Shown here: positions 51,239 through 60,888 of the stretch, piece by piece
Layout of the letters: each line of letters starts with the position of its first letter
Numbering within the stretch: position 1 is the stretch's first letter
Source of the DNA: Desulfocapsa sp.
Lineage (GTDB): Bacteria > Desulfobacterota > Desulfobulbia > Desulfobulbales > Desulfocapsaceae
Reading direction: 5' to 3'
NCBI GenBank assembly: GCA_030145625.1
Contig: JAQYVF010000017.1
Coordinates: 1 to 64,000, forward strand
Length of the DNA: 64,000 nt
Translations under genes and position numbers: made by a program
The notes under the pieces: model-generated
Database searches by the model: none
Told to the model about the DNA's origin: nothing
The model's input: only the letters and a program-made list of their open reading frames with translations

Positions 51239-52438
51239 ATGGACTGCACACGAATCATCATGGCAGGAAGTTTTATTGACGGTAGCGGTGCCGATGTGCG
51301 CAAGAATGTCTTTTTGGCAGTGCAGGATGGATTTATTACCGCCATTGACTCCACTACTGACCTCCCCAGCAATGATGGGGCTGTAATCGATGACTTCTCA
51401 CACTGTACCATTATGCCGGCGCTGGTTGACTGCAGCGTCTCCCTGTCGCGATCGCCTTCTGTCGAGCGGAGGACGCGGTTAGCCGCTGACGAGGCCGGCT
51501 TTGCGAAAAAGGTAACCATGCTTGCCCAGCATATCCGTTACTGTCATGCACATGGAGTGCTGGGAGTGGCAGACAACGATGATATTTTCGATCTGATGGA
51601 AGGTTATCAAGAGGAAATGGCGCAGGAGAACATAATTGACATTCGAACACCCGGTAGCTTCTACCGAAGCAGGCAGGATGATGCAACCGACAACAAGGCA
51701 GACGGTGATTATCTCAAGATCTGTTATTCCCCCAACATCGAAGACGATGAGGCCCTATCTTCTCGGCTTAGCCATGAAGAACTGTGCCATATTCTGCAGC
51801 ACAGAGGCCAAAAAAAGGTGGTAGTAGTGGCCAATGGCCGTCAACAGGTAGAGGAGGCACTTGCGTCGGGATGCGATGCCATCGAACAGGGCTACGCTAT
51901 GGGTGAGGACAATCTCAGAAAAATGGCGGACAAGGATGTGCTGTGGATTCCCAGCATCCTGCGAGCCAAAAACGGTTTGGACGGTGCAAGTTCAGGCGGG
52001 AGTGTGTGTTGCCGTTTCTCAACGCGTTATGTGGCACCGGGAAAGCCGGTCCCCGGCGCAGAGGCCTTCTGGAAAAAAATGCTTGCTGAACAACTCACGC
52101 AACTGCGTTTGGCCAAAACATTGGGCGTGAAAGTAGCTGTGGGAACCGGTGCCGGTAGTGCTGGACTACTCCATGGCGAGTCAATGGTCGAGGAGATGAA
52201 ATTATTCATCAAGGCCGGTTATTCACTTGAGGAGACTCTTCAGTGCGCATCTGAAAATGGAGCCGGTTTTTTGGGGATGGAGAAGCTGGGAGCGCTTACT
52301 CTCGGGCGGAAGGCAACATTCCTGATTACCAGGGGCTCGGCAAAACAGCTGCCAAGAAAACTCTCCTATCTGGAAGGCATCTATGTTGACGGTGCACCCA
52401 GCGTTGCATATCACAAAAATCCTTCCAAGTCGGTGTAA
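51239..52438 (+). CDS. Amidohydrolase-superfamily-like protein lacking canonical metal ligands (probable pseudoenzyme)
   Basis: Amidohydrolase framework ('AGSFIDGSGADVRKNVFLAVQDGFITAI', 'TIMPALVDCSVSLSRSPS', 'VVVVANGRQQVEEALASGCDAIEQGYAMG', 'KVAVGTGAGSAGLLHG') with ligand positions substituted. Confidence 0.85.
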   Translation: MDCTRIIMAGSFIDGSGADVRKNVFLAVQDGFITAIDSTTDLPSNDGAVIDDFSHCTIMPALVDCSVSLSRSPSVERRTRLAADEAGFAKKVTMLAQHIRYCHAHGVLGVADNDDIFDLMEGYQEEMAQENIIDIRTPGSFYRSRQDDATDNKADGDYLKICYSPNIEDDEALSSRLSHEELCHILQHRGQKKVVVVANGRQQVEEALASGCDAIEQGYAMGEDNLRKMADKDVLWIPSILRAKNGLDGASSGGSVCCRFSTRYVAPGKPVPGAEAFWKKMLAEQLTQLRLAKTLGVKVAVGTGAGSAGLLHGESMVEEMKLFIKAGYSLEETLQCASENGAGFLGMEKLGALTLGRKATFLITRGSAKQLPRKLSYLEGIYVDGAPSVAYHKNPSKSV

Positions 52439-52703
52439 GAGGTGGGCTTTACACCGACTGTAAAAGATAACCGGTCTTGGAATTCTGGCTCATGTCCCCA
52501 AAACACACAATTTTGCGGTTTGGGCTCCCAGCATTGCTTTGTTGGAATCGAGATTTCCCCTCAGAATTTATCGGGAATATTTCCTTAGAAGGGTCTTTTG
52601 CCCCCCAAAAAGGGGCTTCTAAGGGTGAGAAAGGGAGGATTTTGACAGCTTTCTCTCATAATAACTGAATGTTGACTTGGTCCGACCCCGTGTTCCGTGT
52701 TCC
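51904..52703 (+). repeat. Direct duplication, copy 2 (~800 bp)
   Basis: Counterpart of 47381-48175. Confidence 0.9.
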
Positions 52704-52763
52704 TTTTTATCATTTCTTTATTACTATTTGTTATCACTTACAATTTCACCATGGAGTGCGGTT

Positions 52764-53648
52764 ATGTCCCCCGGTAAACCAAAAATCATCAGCGTCTTTT
52801 TGATGCCACTCGTTGCCTTGCTTGCAGTGGCTGTAGATATCGGTTTAATCATCGTATCAGTAGTTGTGTTTGGGGGGGACGTTGGTATTGGTGCTCAGCT
52901 GTTGATAAATCTGGGTGCTATTTTCATCGCCATTAGCTGTTACTACTTGTTAAACAAGTACCTGTTACACAATACATTGGAATCCTTGTTGGATGGAGAG
53001 CGCGTACCATCTTTATGGCAGTTTGTTTTTTGGGTTTCAATGAGCGTTGTTATTATTGCAACGGTAATTCTGGTCTATTTCGCTGTGGGCGGTGTAACAG
53101 TTACTACTCTTGGGAGTTCAATCGCTCTTGGCCTTGCAGCCACATTCGTAGCTTCACTTTTCCCGGGTGTGATAGAAGAGCTCTCCTACCGCTATTTTAT
53201 GTACGGCTATTTCCGCACTGTGGTCCCCAAAATTTGGGCAGTTTTAATTTCTGGTTTGATTTTTGGTTCACTCCATCTAAATCAGGTTACTTCTACTATA
53301 GCGGGTATCCAAATTTTAGTTGCAGCTATCTGTGTCAGTTTTCTGTTCACCGCTATCTATGAAGCAACCGGTTCGATCTGGACGAGTGCTGTATTTCATG
53401 TGATTTGGGACATGGCTACGGAGCGTGACGGACTTCATCTTACAAACCTGCTCAATATTGGAGACGAGGTTCGTTATGGTCAACTTGAAGTAACCATTCA
53501 GGCCGACAATATTTTTCTTTCTGGAGGTGAATTTGGGGTGGAAACAGCTATTCCCACGATGTTGGTCTATGTCTGCACGGCCGTATTGATTTGGCGATTC
53601 CGTTCCAAGTTAGCAATAAAGGGTACTTCAGGTTTAGGCGTACTTTAA
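52764..53648 (+). CDS. CPBP-family intramembrane glutamic endopeptidase (CAAX protease-like)
   Basis: Multi-TM; 'PGVIEELSYRYFMYGYF' (EExxxR), 'FGSLHLNQ', 'AVFHVIWDM'. Start at MSPGKPKII. Confidence 0.88.
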   Translation: MSPGKPKIISVFLMPLVALLAVAVDIGLIIVSVVVFGGDVGIGAQLLINLGAIFIAISCYYLLNKYLLHNTLESLLDGERVPSLWQFVFWVSMSVVIIATVILVYFAVGGVTVTTLGSSIALGLAATFVASLFPGVIEELSYRYFMYGYFRTVVPKIWAVLISGLIFGSLHLNQVTSTIAGIQILVAAICVSFLFTAIYEATGSIWTSAVFHVIWDMATERDGLHLTNLLNIGDEVRYGQLEVTIQADNIFLSGGEFGVETAIPTMLVYVCTAVLIWRFRSKLAIKGTSGLGVL

Positions 53649-53751
53649 CTCAAAATTAAATGGAATAAAGTGTGGACATGTAGTCCTTATCAAAGCGACC
53701 AAGCAAAAGATAAGAAGGGTTCTCCATACATGTCCACGAGTTTATTCTGTC

Positions 53752-53918
53752 ATGGGTTTGGTATTGTTGGGTATCGCCATATCAAGACCGTTACGTATAG
53801 AATATCCAGGTGTTTGGTACCATGTGATGAATCGTGGAAGGAGAAGGAAGGATATCTTCCTAGACCCAAAAATTATGAGGCCTTCATGAAGGTCGTGCAA
53901 GAGACCTCATCCTTCTGA
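53752..53918 (+). pseudogene. N-terminal remnant of a REP-associated Y1 (IS200/RAYT-like) transposase, frameshifted
   Basis: 'ISRPLRIEYPGVWYHVMNRGRRRKDIFLD' in one frame, continuing 'PKNYEAFMKVVQETSSF*' in another. Confidence 0.75.
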
Positions 53919-53926
53919 AGGGGCAA

Positions 53927-53949
53927 CAGGGGACACATTGTGTCCCCTG
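53927..53949. repeat. 23-nt perfect palindrome next to the RAYT remnant
   Basis: CAGGGGACACA-T-TGTGTCCCCTG. Confidence 0.7.
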
Positions 53950-53978
53950 ATTTTCACTCAGTTGCCGTTGGATACCTA

Positions 53979-54794
53979 CTATTGAATGAGGAAAAATCCC
54001 GCCTCTGTGATAATAGCATCACCACTTTTACTCTGCATGAATTCTATAAATTTTTTCACATTTCCCTTTGGAGTCCCTTTGGTGTAGAAATACATCGGTT
54101 GCTGGTAGAGGCATTTGCCCGAGCTAACGTTTTCCTGATTGATAGTGACAGGCTCTCCATCAAAGACTATGTCCAATATTTTTACATCCTTTTTATTCGC
54201 CACGTTGGCATGGGAGAGCCAGCCAATGCTAACCGGAAATGACTTTACTTTCTGATAGACATGGGGTGGTACATCGACAGTTATAGAATTTTTTGGAAGT
54301 GTATCAAAACCAATGATTTTTCGCATGTTTTTATAATGGATAGCTTTCACAGGTGGGGATATAATAATAATTTTCTTACCTTCAGGCCCCCCTATCTCGC
54401 CCCATTGACTCAAGGAGCCTTTCAATATTTCAGTTATCTGAGTTAATTCGATCTTTGTGATCGGATTCGATTGATGAACGATAAAGGCACCGGTATCCAG
54501 AAACAATTTTGTTTCAACGAGTCCTTTCTTTTTCTCATCTTCTTTTAGGGGGCGTCCCCCGCCGGCAATATCGCACTCACCGGCCAGTAGTTTATTTATG
54601 CCAAAAGCGGTGTGCTTACCTTTTAAATCAAACTTGATTCCTTCCTTGGCTTCAAATTCCGTTGCTGCCTTATTCATGATCGCTTTTAGAATTGTCGAAG
54701 AGCCGTTATATCTAATCGTTTCTTGCGCTTCGGAAAAAGCGACCGAGTAAAATACAACCAATACAGTTATCGCTACAACCCATCTCTTATTCAT
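53979..54794 (-). CDS. PstS-like phosphate/oxyanion substrate-binding protein
   Basis: Signal peptide; 'IRYNGSSTILKAIMNKAATEFEAKEGIKFDLKGKHTAFGINKLLAGECDIAGGGRPL', 'ITEILKGSLSQWGEIGGPEGKKI'. Confidence 0.85.
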   Translation of the reverse strand: MNKRWVVAITVLVVFYSVAFSEAQETIRYNGSSTILKAIMNKAATEFEAKEGIKFDLKGKHTAFGINKLLAGECDIAGGGRPLKEDEKKKGLVETKLFLDTGAFIVHQSNPITKIELTQITEILKGSLSQWGEIGGPEGKKIIIISPPVKAIHYKNMRKIIGFDTLPKNSITVDVPPHVYQKVKSFPVSIGWLSHANVANKKDVKILDIVFDGEPVTINQENVSSGKCLYQQPMYFYTKGTPKGNVKKFIEFMQSKSGDAIITEAGFFLIQ

Positions 54795-55212
54795 AATTTG
54801 CTCCTTCACTCCATAGTTGTCAGGTAGGAATAACTCGGCTAGCTGTTACAAAAAACCCTTTACATTCAACCCATTATACTTTCCTCCTAAACCTCCTTTT
54901 TCTAGTTACACCTAATAAAGCTGACTTAAATGAATCGGACCCTTTTTCGCTGCTTTTCTGACCTACCTGTTGTTTTCTTGCTACCTATTTTGATAACACC
55001 GGATCCAACTTCAGCAACATTAACGTTTCTAACTATTACACAGAATGGTAACAAAAAAGTCAACATGTTCTCGAAAGTAATAAAAGGGTTCAGATTTAAC
55101 CTCCACCAGTTTAACGGACTTTTTCAATCAAAGGTAAATGCCTCTCAAAGGTGCATCCCAGCAGGTCATGAGGCCTTAAAAAACACCGTTGCTGTGCTAG
55201 GCTCAGCCTATT

Positions 55213-55721
55213 GTGGTCAGACCACTACGACTAGAATTTTCCGGAGCGCTATACCACATAACTTCTCACGACAATGCGCAGCAAGACATTTACATAACTG
55301 ATGAGAACCGCAAAGAATTTTTAATGATTATTGCAGATGTCCTTGATCACTATAAGTGGATTTGTCATGCTTGTTTGATGACCAACCATTACACCTCTTG
55401 AGCGAGACAAACGATCCAAATCGTTCTTTAGGAATGCGTCAACTGAATGGTCGATACACTCAGGTATTTAACCGGACTCACCGACAAGTCGGCCATGTTT
55501 TCCAGGGGCGTTATAAATGCAGGTACTGTTGGAGGAAAAAAAAGGACCTCAAGGAGATTCTCAAGAAGCAGAGATACCCAGGGCGCCAGAGTCTTGAGAA
55601 GATATTCAGGCGGGTTGCTGATAAAAAAGAGAGCATTGCAACGATAGAGAATGCAGTACAATTGAACATTATCCTTGCAAAGAAAAAGATCCTTTTTCTA
55701 ATGGAGAAGTATATACCATGA
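55213..55721 (+). pseudogene. REP-associated Y1 transposase (RAYT-like) pseudogene, frameshifted and internally deleted
   Basis: 'MVRPLRLEFSGALYHITSHDNAQQDIYITDENRKEFLMIIADVLDHYKWICHACLMTNHY' then in another frame 'LLSETNDPNRSLGMRQLNGRYTQVFNRTHRQVGHVFQGRYK'. Confidence 0.85.
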
Positions 55722-55785
55722 CAAGGGGCCTTTTAATGAGTGCCCCCGTATCATCTTTGAGAAATTTCTCAGTATCGATTTTAAA

Positions 55786-56748
55786 TTAAACAGTTACAGG
55801 AGTAAGAGGGGCTTTCCCTTGGAGTACATTAGCAATATTGGTACATGCTAATAATGACATCTCTTCTCTTGCCTTGAGAGTCGCTGAACCTATGTGTGGA
55901 GTAATAACAACATTCTCGAAGTTATAAAGTTCATGGGTTGAAGGAAGTGGTTCTGGAGAAGTTACATCCAGCCCTGCCCCAAAGAGTTTTTGGGATTTAA
56001 TGGCATTGATCAAGGCCTCCTGATCGACAATTTCCCCTCGTGCCGTATTTATAATAATTGCCCCCTCTTTTACATGGGAAAATAATGATTCATTAAAAAG
56101 TTTTGCTGTAGCAGAATTAAGAGGGCAGTGAATAGAAATAACATCACTTTGGGAGACCAGCTCTTGGAGTTGAGATTGTGTTGCATCATAACGTTGTTCA
56201 AAAGCAGGTTTTCTGGAACGTGAATAATACAGGATATCGCTCTTAAAGGCTCCTCTGCACATTCTTGCAAATTCACAACCAATACGGCCAGCACCTATAA
56301 TTCCAACTGTGCTGTTGTGAAGAGATTTACCCAGAAAACCAAGCGGTTCCCATCCTGTCCATTTGCCAATATTTGCATTTTTATGAGCAGGTATAACTTT
56401 TCTCGCCACACAGAGCAAAAGAGAGAAAGCCAGCTCTGCAGTGGCCTCTGTCAGCACATCTGGTGTATTTGTGACGGTTATCCCGTGTGCCTTTGCATGG
56501 GCGATGTCAATATTGTTATAGCCAACAGCAAACTGTGAAATAATTTTCAAGTGATTGCATTGTTCAAGAAAATCGGCGTCAACATCATCAGTTAACATCG
56601 TCAACAACGCTTGGCAGTTCTTAGCTTCTTTAATTAACTGTTGCTTGGAAAGGTCGGAAACCTTGTTAATTGTAACATGATGTCCCGTTTCCTCTAAAAG
56701 CCTTATTCCTGATTGTGGTATCTCTTTTGTACAAAATATCTTTGCCAT
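55786..56748 (-). CDS. D-isomer-specific 2-hydroxyacid dehydrogenase (glyoxylate/phosphoglycerate dehydrogenase-like)
   Basis: 'NSTVGIIGAGRIGCEFARMC', 'DVISIHCPLNSATAKLFNESLFSHVKEGAIIINTARGEIVDQEALI', 'NVVITPHIGSATLKAREEM'. Confidence 0.93.
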   Translation of the reverse strand: MAKIFCTKEIPQSGIRLLEETGHHVTINKVSDLSKQQLIKEAKNCQALLTMLTDDVDADFLEQCNHLKIISQFAVGYNNIDIAHAKAHGITVTNTPDVLTEATAELAFSLLLCVARKVIPAHKNANIGKWTGWEPLGFLGKSLHNSTVGIIGAGRIGCEFARMCRGAFKSDILYYSRSRKPAFEQRYDATQSQLQELVSQSDVISIHCPLNSATAKLFNESLFSHVKEGAIIINTARGEIVDQEALINAIKSQKLFGAGLDVTSPEPLPSTHELYNFENVVITPHIGSATLKAREEMSLLACTNIANVLQGKAPLTPVTV

Positions 56749-57076
56749 TGTTGATCACTTATTCCTGTAAGACACGGTCTCTTTGTATCATATAATATAT
56801 GATATTAGCCAGTTATCCTCACAACCAGTCTTCTAGAGAAGAAAGAAGCCCTGTTGTGAGATCCATTATTACATGACTCGTCTCTTTTGGCTACTCTCTT
56901 GGTGACATAACATTACAAGTATCTTGGGTCACCCATTAAAAGATCCCTTGTCAAGGTATTGAAAAGTGGCGGAGATAAACAGAAAAAAACAAAACTCCTG
57001 GCCGTTTGTCATGCTGTCCAGACGTGCCCACTGAATTATTGAGGAGTCATTCCGTACAAAAGATAGCGTTGCCGAT

Positions 57077-57571
57077 TTACATAGGAACATAGGCATAGCC
57101 TCTGTTTTGATAGGCGGCCATTGAGAGGTAACTATTTTTTACCACGGTGAGCTCAGGAAGAAAATCGTCTCGTTCGATGTCGAATAATTCGGCACTTAGG
57201 CCGCATTGTTCCATGTGTATTCCGAGTGTAACAAGAGTTTGTATTTTTAGTTTAATCTTTGTTTTTATGGGAAGATCCTCTTCGTCGAGATATTCATCGT
57301 CTTTGGTGACGAAAAGACTGGCCTGGCTGCGAAAGCCGACAATGAAGAGTGGCTTGAGACCTTGTTGACGTGCTTGTTCATAGGTGTCTTTAATCCAGAC
57401 GAGTCGTTTTTCCAGCTTGGCAGCCGAATCTGCCTTTATATCGAAATAGACCTTCAGCTCAGATAGGGTGCCAAGTGCTGGCATGGTATTTTGGTCTTGT
57501 GATGAGGCTGTCTGTGGAAGAAGAAAAAGACTAAGAAACAGAGTAATCAGAAGTGAAGTGTAATGAAGCAT
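57077..57571 (-). CDS. Hypothetical secreted protein (164 aa)
   Basis: Signal peptide 'LHYTSLLITLFLSLFLLPQTASSQ'; no recognised domain. Confidence 0.6.
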   Translation of the reverse strand: MLHYTSLLITLFLSLFLLPQTASSQDQNTMPALGTLSELKVYFDIKADSAAKLEKRLVWIKDTYEQARQQGLKPLFIVGFRSQASLFVTKDDEYLDEEDLPIKTKIKLKIQTLVTLGIHMEQCGLSAELFDIERDDFLPELTVVKNSYLSMAAYQNRGYAYVPM

Positions 57572-57845
57572 AATGTGCCTCCTTTTGTATTATATCCGCT
57601 TTGCTGCAGTGAAAGGAAAACCGTACGCCATGTCAAAATGTATTTTGTGCAATAAAGATCTTCTTGTTTTTGCTTGCTCTGGAGTGATGTAAGAGAAATG
57701 ATAAGCATTGGTTTGTGTAATGCAATTTTACTCCTGACATCTTTGTTGGGTTGGCGAAGAGACGCAGGTAGTTGGTAATCATTATTGACTGGTGTTCAAT
57801 TGTCCTTATGGTAGTAAGAATACTTTCAATGTAAGGAGTAGAAAA

Positions 57846-59063
57846 ATGACACATTCCAAAGGTTCAAAAATTCTACTGTTCAGCACCATTGCCGCATACT
57901 GCCTCATAGGCGTTGAGATCATTATTATGATCTCCCCTTTTGCGCTCTATTTCTATTCTGTCTATGCGCCGGTTCTCCAGTATTTGTCATCTTCTTCATA
58001 TCTGAGTTGGACCACTGAGTTTTTTCTTCCCCATATGGTTTTTACCCATGACCCTGTCATCATCGGGATTTCCTACTTCCAGGTCTTCCTCGTTATCGGC
58101 CTGTTGCTCTTTTTTTCTGCCGCCATTCCGCTCTATTATGGGCGTTTTACCAATAAGGGTATTGTAGCGTTCAGTTTTTATGCAAAAACACGGCATCCAC
58201 AGTATCTCTTCCTGGCGATTTCCGGCTTTGGCCTCCTCCTCTACTGGCCACGTTTTCTCATCCTGATCATGTATGTGAACATGCTCTTTGTCTATTATCT
58301 TCTTGCGCGCAATGAAGAGTGGCGGATGAAGCAAGAGGCGCCTGGGGAGTATGAAAAGTACATGCAGACCACTCCCATGTTTCTCCCTGGAGAACCAGGA
58401 GGAAAGATATACAAGCTGCTCTTCTCCTGGATACAACCGAAGTGGCTGGGGTTGTTGGTAACCTATTGTCTGGTCCTGGTACTCTCTGTTTCCCTTGCCA
58501 TGGCAATGAGAAGTTATACGGTGAGCAGGCTTCAGACAGTGTCGTTGGACAGGACCACCTTATTGCCCATCTTTCCTCGTCCAGTTGATGAGGTGAGGGA
58601 GTTGTATCAGGCGGTTGTTGCTTCTGAAGAGTTTCAAAAGGCTGTGGTAGAAGGGGAACGTGCAAATATGGCCTATATCTTTCCAGGGGATTTTTTTCTT
58701 ACCGCCCTTGTCACAGACAGGGATAGACGATTCTCAGATGATATTGTTGAACGGTTTCCAGAGGTCCTGGAGTGGCACAAACATAAATTTAACGGAGGCC
58801 TTGGCAAATTTTTCCGGATTTTTCACAACTATACGAAAACCCTGGGAAGTATGGAGACAGATAGTGAGGTAGATCGATTGGTCTTTGTCCGGGTGGAAGA
58901 CCTACAGGGTAGGTTGTTGCGGCCTGATGAACTTTTTGCCATTGGCGCCAAGAGACGTCCTGTTTTGATTGTGGATGTGGATAGTTTTGATCATACAGTA
59001 CTTTCAGTAATCTATGCCTCTGGTAAGCATAAATGGGGTACAATGACCATGCCCTCATTTTAG
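57846..59063 (+). CDS. Membrane protein with isoprenylcysteine/phospholipid methyltransferase (ICMT/PEMT)-like domain and C-terminal extension
   Basis: 'FYAKTRHPQYLFLAISGFGLLLYWPRFLILIMYVNMLFVYYLLARNEEWRMKQEAPGEYEKYM' matches the ICMT/PEMT signature region. Confidence 0.75.
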   Translation: MTHSKGSKILLFSTIAAYCLIGVEIIIMISPFALYFYSVYAPVLQYLSSSSYLSWTTEFFLPHMVFTHDPVIIGISYFQVFLVIGLLLFFSAAIPLYYGRFTNKGIVAFSFYAKTRHPQYLFLAISGFGLLLYWPRFLILIMYVNMLFVYYLLARNEEWRMKQEAPGEYEKYMQTTPMFLPGEPGGKIYKLLFSWIQPKWLGLLVTYCLVLVLSVSLAMAMRSYTVSRLQTVSLDRTTLLPIFPRPVDEVRELYQAVVASEEFQKAVVEGERANMAYIFPGDFFLTALVTDRDRRFSDDIVERFPEVLEWHKHKFNGGLGKFFRIFHNYTKTLGSMETDSEVDRLVFVRVEDLQGRLLRPDELFAIGAKRRPVLIVDVDSFDHTVLSVIYASGKHKWGTMTMPSF

Positions 59064-59064
59064 C

Positions 59065-59618
59065 TGACAAGAAATCACTTTGCCAAGCAAGCGGTCAGGA
59101 AAAGTAAATCAACACTTCGCTGTCCCTGTTGTAACGGAAGACACGTCAACAGGCGCGGCAGCTTGCTGCGATGGTTCCAGACTCTGCCAATTGGCAGAAA
59201 AACGTTTTATGTCACACTCCATGTTCCAAGACTTGAATGCCATGACTGCGGCATTGTTCAGCAGATTAAAATCGGCTTTGCCAATCCACGCCGGACATAT
59301 ATCAAATCGTTTGAACGATACGCCCTGGAGTTATCACACCATATGACTACCAAAGACACTGCCAGTCACCTTGGTGTCAGCTGGGATGTAGTGAAGGATA
59401 TTCAAAAACGATATCTCTCAAAACGCTACGCCAAGCTCAGACTGACAGATCTGGAACTCATTGCCATTGACGAAATTTCCATCGGTAAAGGGCACCGTTA
59501 CCTTACCGTAGTGCTTGATTTTCTTACAGGTACTTGTTTTTTCGGTGACTATAGTATAGTCACATCTATTTTTCTCTTGGAAAATCCGAAAAATGATTTT
59601 TTACACACGAAACATTGA
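59065..59618 (+). pseudogene. ISL3-family transposase remnant (N-terminal part)
   Basis: 'RNHFAKQAVRKSKSTLRCPCCNGRHVNRRGSLLRWFQTLPIGRKTFYVTLHVPRLECHDCG...DTASHLGVSWDVVKDIQKRYLSKRYAKLRLTDLELIAIDEISIGKGHRYLTVVLDFLTG', then diverges and stops. Confidence 0.85.
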
Positions 59619-59830
59619 AGGCGGTTGAATATTTTTTCAGCCGCCTTTGCTTTTATGGAATTCCTGATTTAATAGAGCCACTTGAAGTTAAAAATAAAAC
59701 GAGGACAGACTACAATATTCGTGAAACTTCTTAAGTTTCAATTAAAAACATGGCCTGTCCCCTGTTATTACGATAAAATTCAAATGCAGCTCGCAAAACA
59801 GAACCATCCACCTTCACAGGGAGGGCAAAA

Positions 59831-60865
59831 ATGGACGTACTTCCAGCTACCTATGCCGGTCGAATTCTCACTGGCGATTACAGCCGCACTTTGCAGGAAC
59901 GAACATTTTCTATTATCAAAGCATCACAACAGTTTGACAATTACAGTTTTCCCCTGATGCCCTATATCACAGCTTGGAACCAGGAGGACAACACCATCTG
60001 GTATGAATTTGTGGGACAACAGCTTATGGATCTACTGGACACAACTCCCGATAACATGTCCAGAGCTTTCAGGAACGCCATTCAGGATCAACGCATATTC
60101 CACTATACCGATGTTTCACAATCCGAAGTGGAAGAAGAGGTCATCACGCGCAACCAGATCTCTGACAAACGTCATAATCTTAGGCAAAATGTTCAGAAAA
60201 ACAAAAAAGTTGAGGCAGTATATCAGATAGCCTTACCCTCGGGGAATACCATATGGCTTAAGGATCGTGGTAAAGTCGAACTCTTCCCTGGTGACAACAT
60301 CACACTGACCCTGGGATGCCTCACCGATGTCTCCAAGGAAATGGAGCAAAAGTTATTTCTTGAGCAGATTGGGTATTTTGACGATCTCACAGGCCTTCCC
60401 AAAAGAAATATTTTGGATAAACTCTTTGAAATTCGCACAGGCGAAAGACAGAGGGGCTATATTAAAGAATTCTCTGTACTCATGATCGATATCGATCATT
60501 TCAAATCAATAAATGACACCTATGGCCACCAGGCAGGAGATTTCATTCTCAAAGAAATGGCGACCCTCATAAGCTCTTTAAAGCGAAAAGAAGAAACTAT
60601 CGGCCGCTATGGCGGAGAAGAATTTTACGGAATATGTCGAGGACCCCTGCAGAGCGGTGTGGAATTAGCGGAACGAATACGTCGCAATATTGAACGTCAT
60701 GTATTTACTCACAACAATAAAGATATCAACATCACCATATCTGCTGGAGTTGCGTCCACCGAGGAAATGGAACAGGGTTCAATGGATACGCTCCTTGCCC
60801 TTGCCGATAAACGCTTATATCAGGCAAAACACCAGGGAAGAAACAAAGTAATAGGAAAAGAATAA
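59831..60865 (+). CDS. Diguanylate cyclase (GGDEF) with N-terminal PAS-like region
   Basis: 'DDLTGLPKRNILDKLFEIRTG', 'FSVLMIDIDHFKSINDTYGHQAGDFILKEMA', 'IGRYGGEEFYGIC' (GGEEF active site). Confidence 0.93.
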   Translation: MDVLPATYAGRILTGDYSRTLQERTFSIIKASQQFDNYSFPLMPYITAWNQEDNTIWYEFVGQQLMDLLDTTPDNMSRAFRNAIQDQRIFHYTDVSQSEVEEEVITRNQISDKRHNLRQNVQKNKKVEAVYQIALPSGNTIWLKDRGKVELFPGDNITLTLGCLTDVSKEMEQKLFLEQIGYFDDLTGLPKRNILDKLFEIRTGERQRGYIKEFSVLMIDIDHFKSINDTYGHQAGDFILKEMATLISSLKRKEETIGRYGGEEFYGICRGPLQSGVELAERIRRNIERHVFTHNNKDINITISAGVASTEEMEQGSMDTLLALADKRLYQAKHQGRNKVIGKE

Positions 60866-60888
60866 TAGCAGCTTCAAATCTGTTTAAG

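Noticed and set aside
54930-55301. 123-aa plus-strand ORF before the second RAYT pseudogene
   Set aside because: Overlaps the transposase start in another frame and has no family signature.
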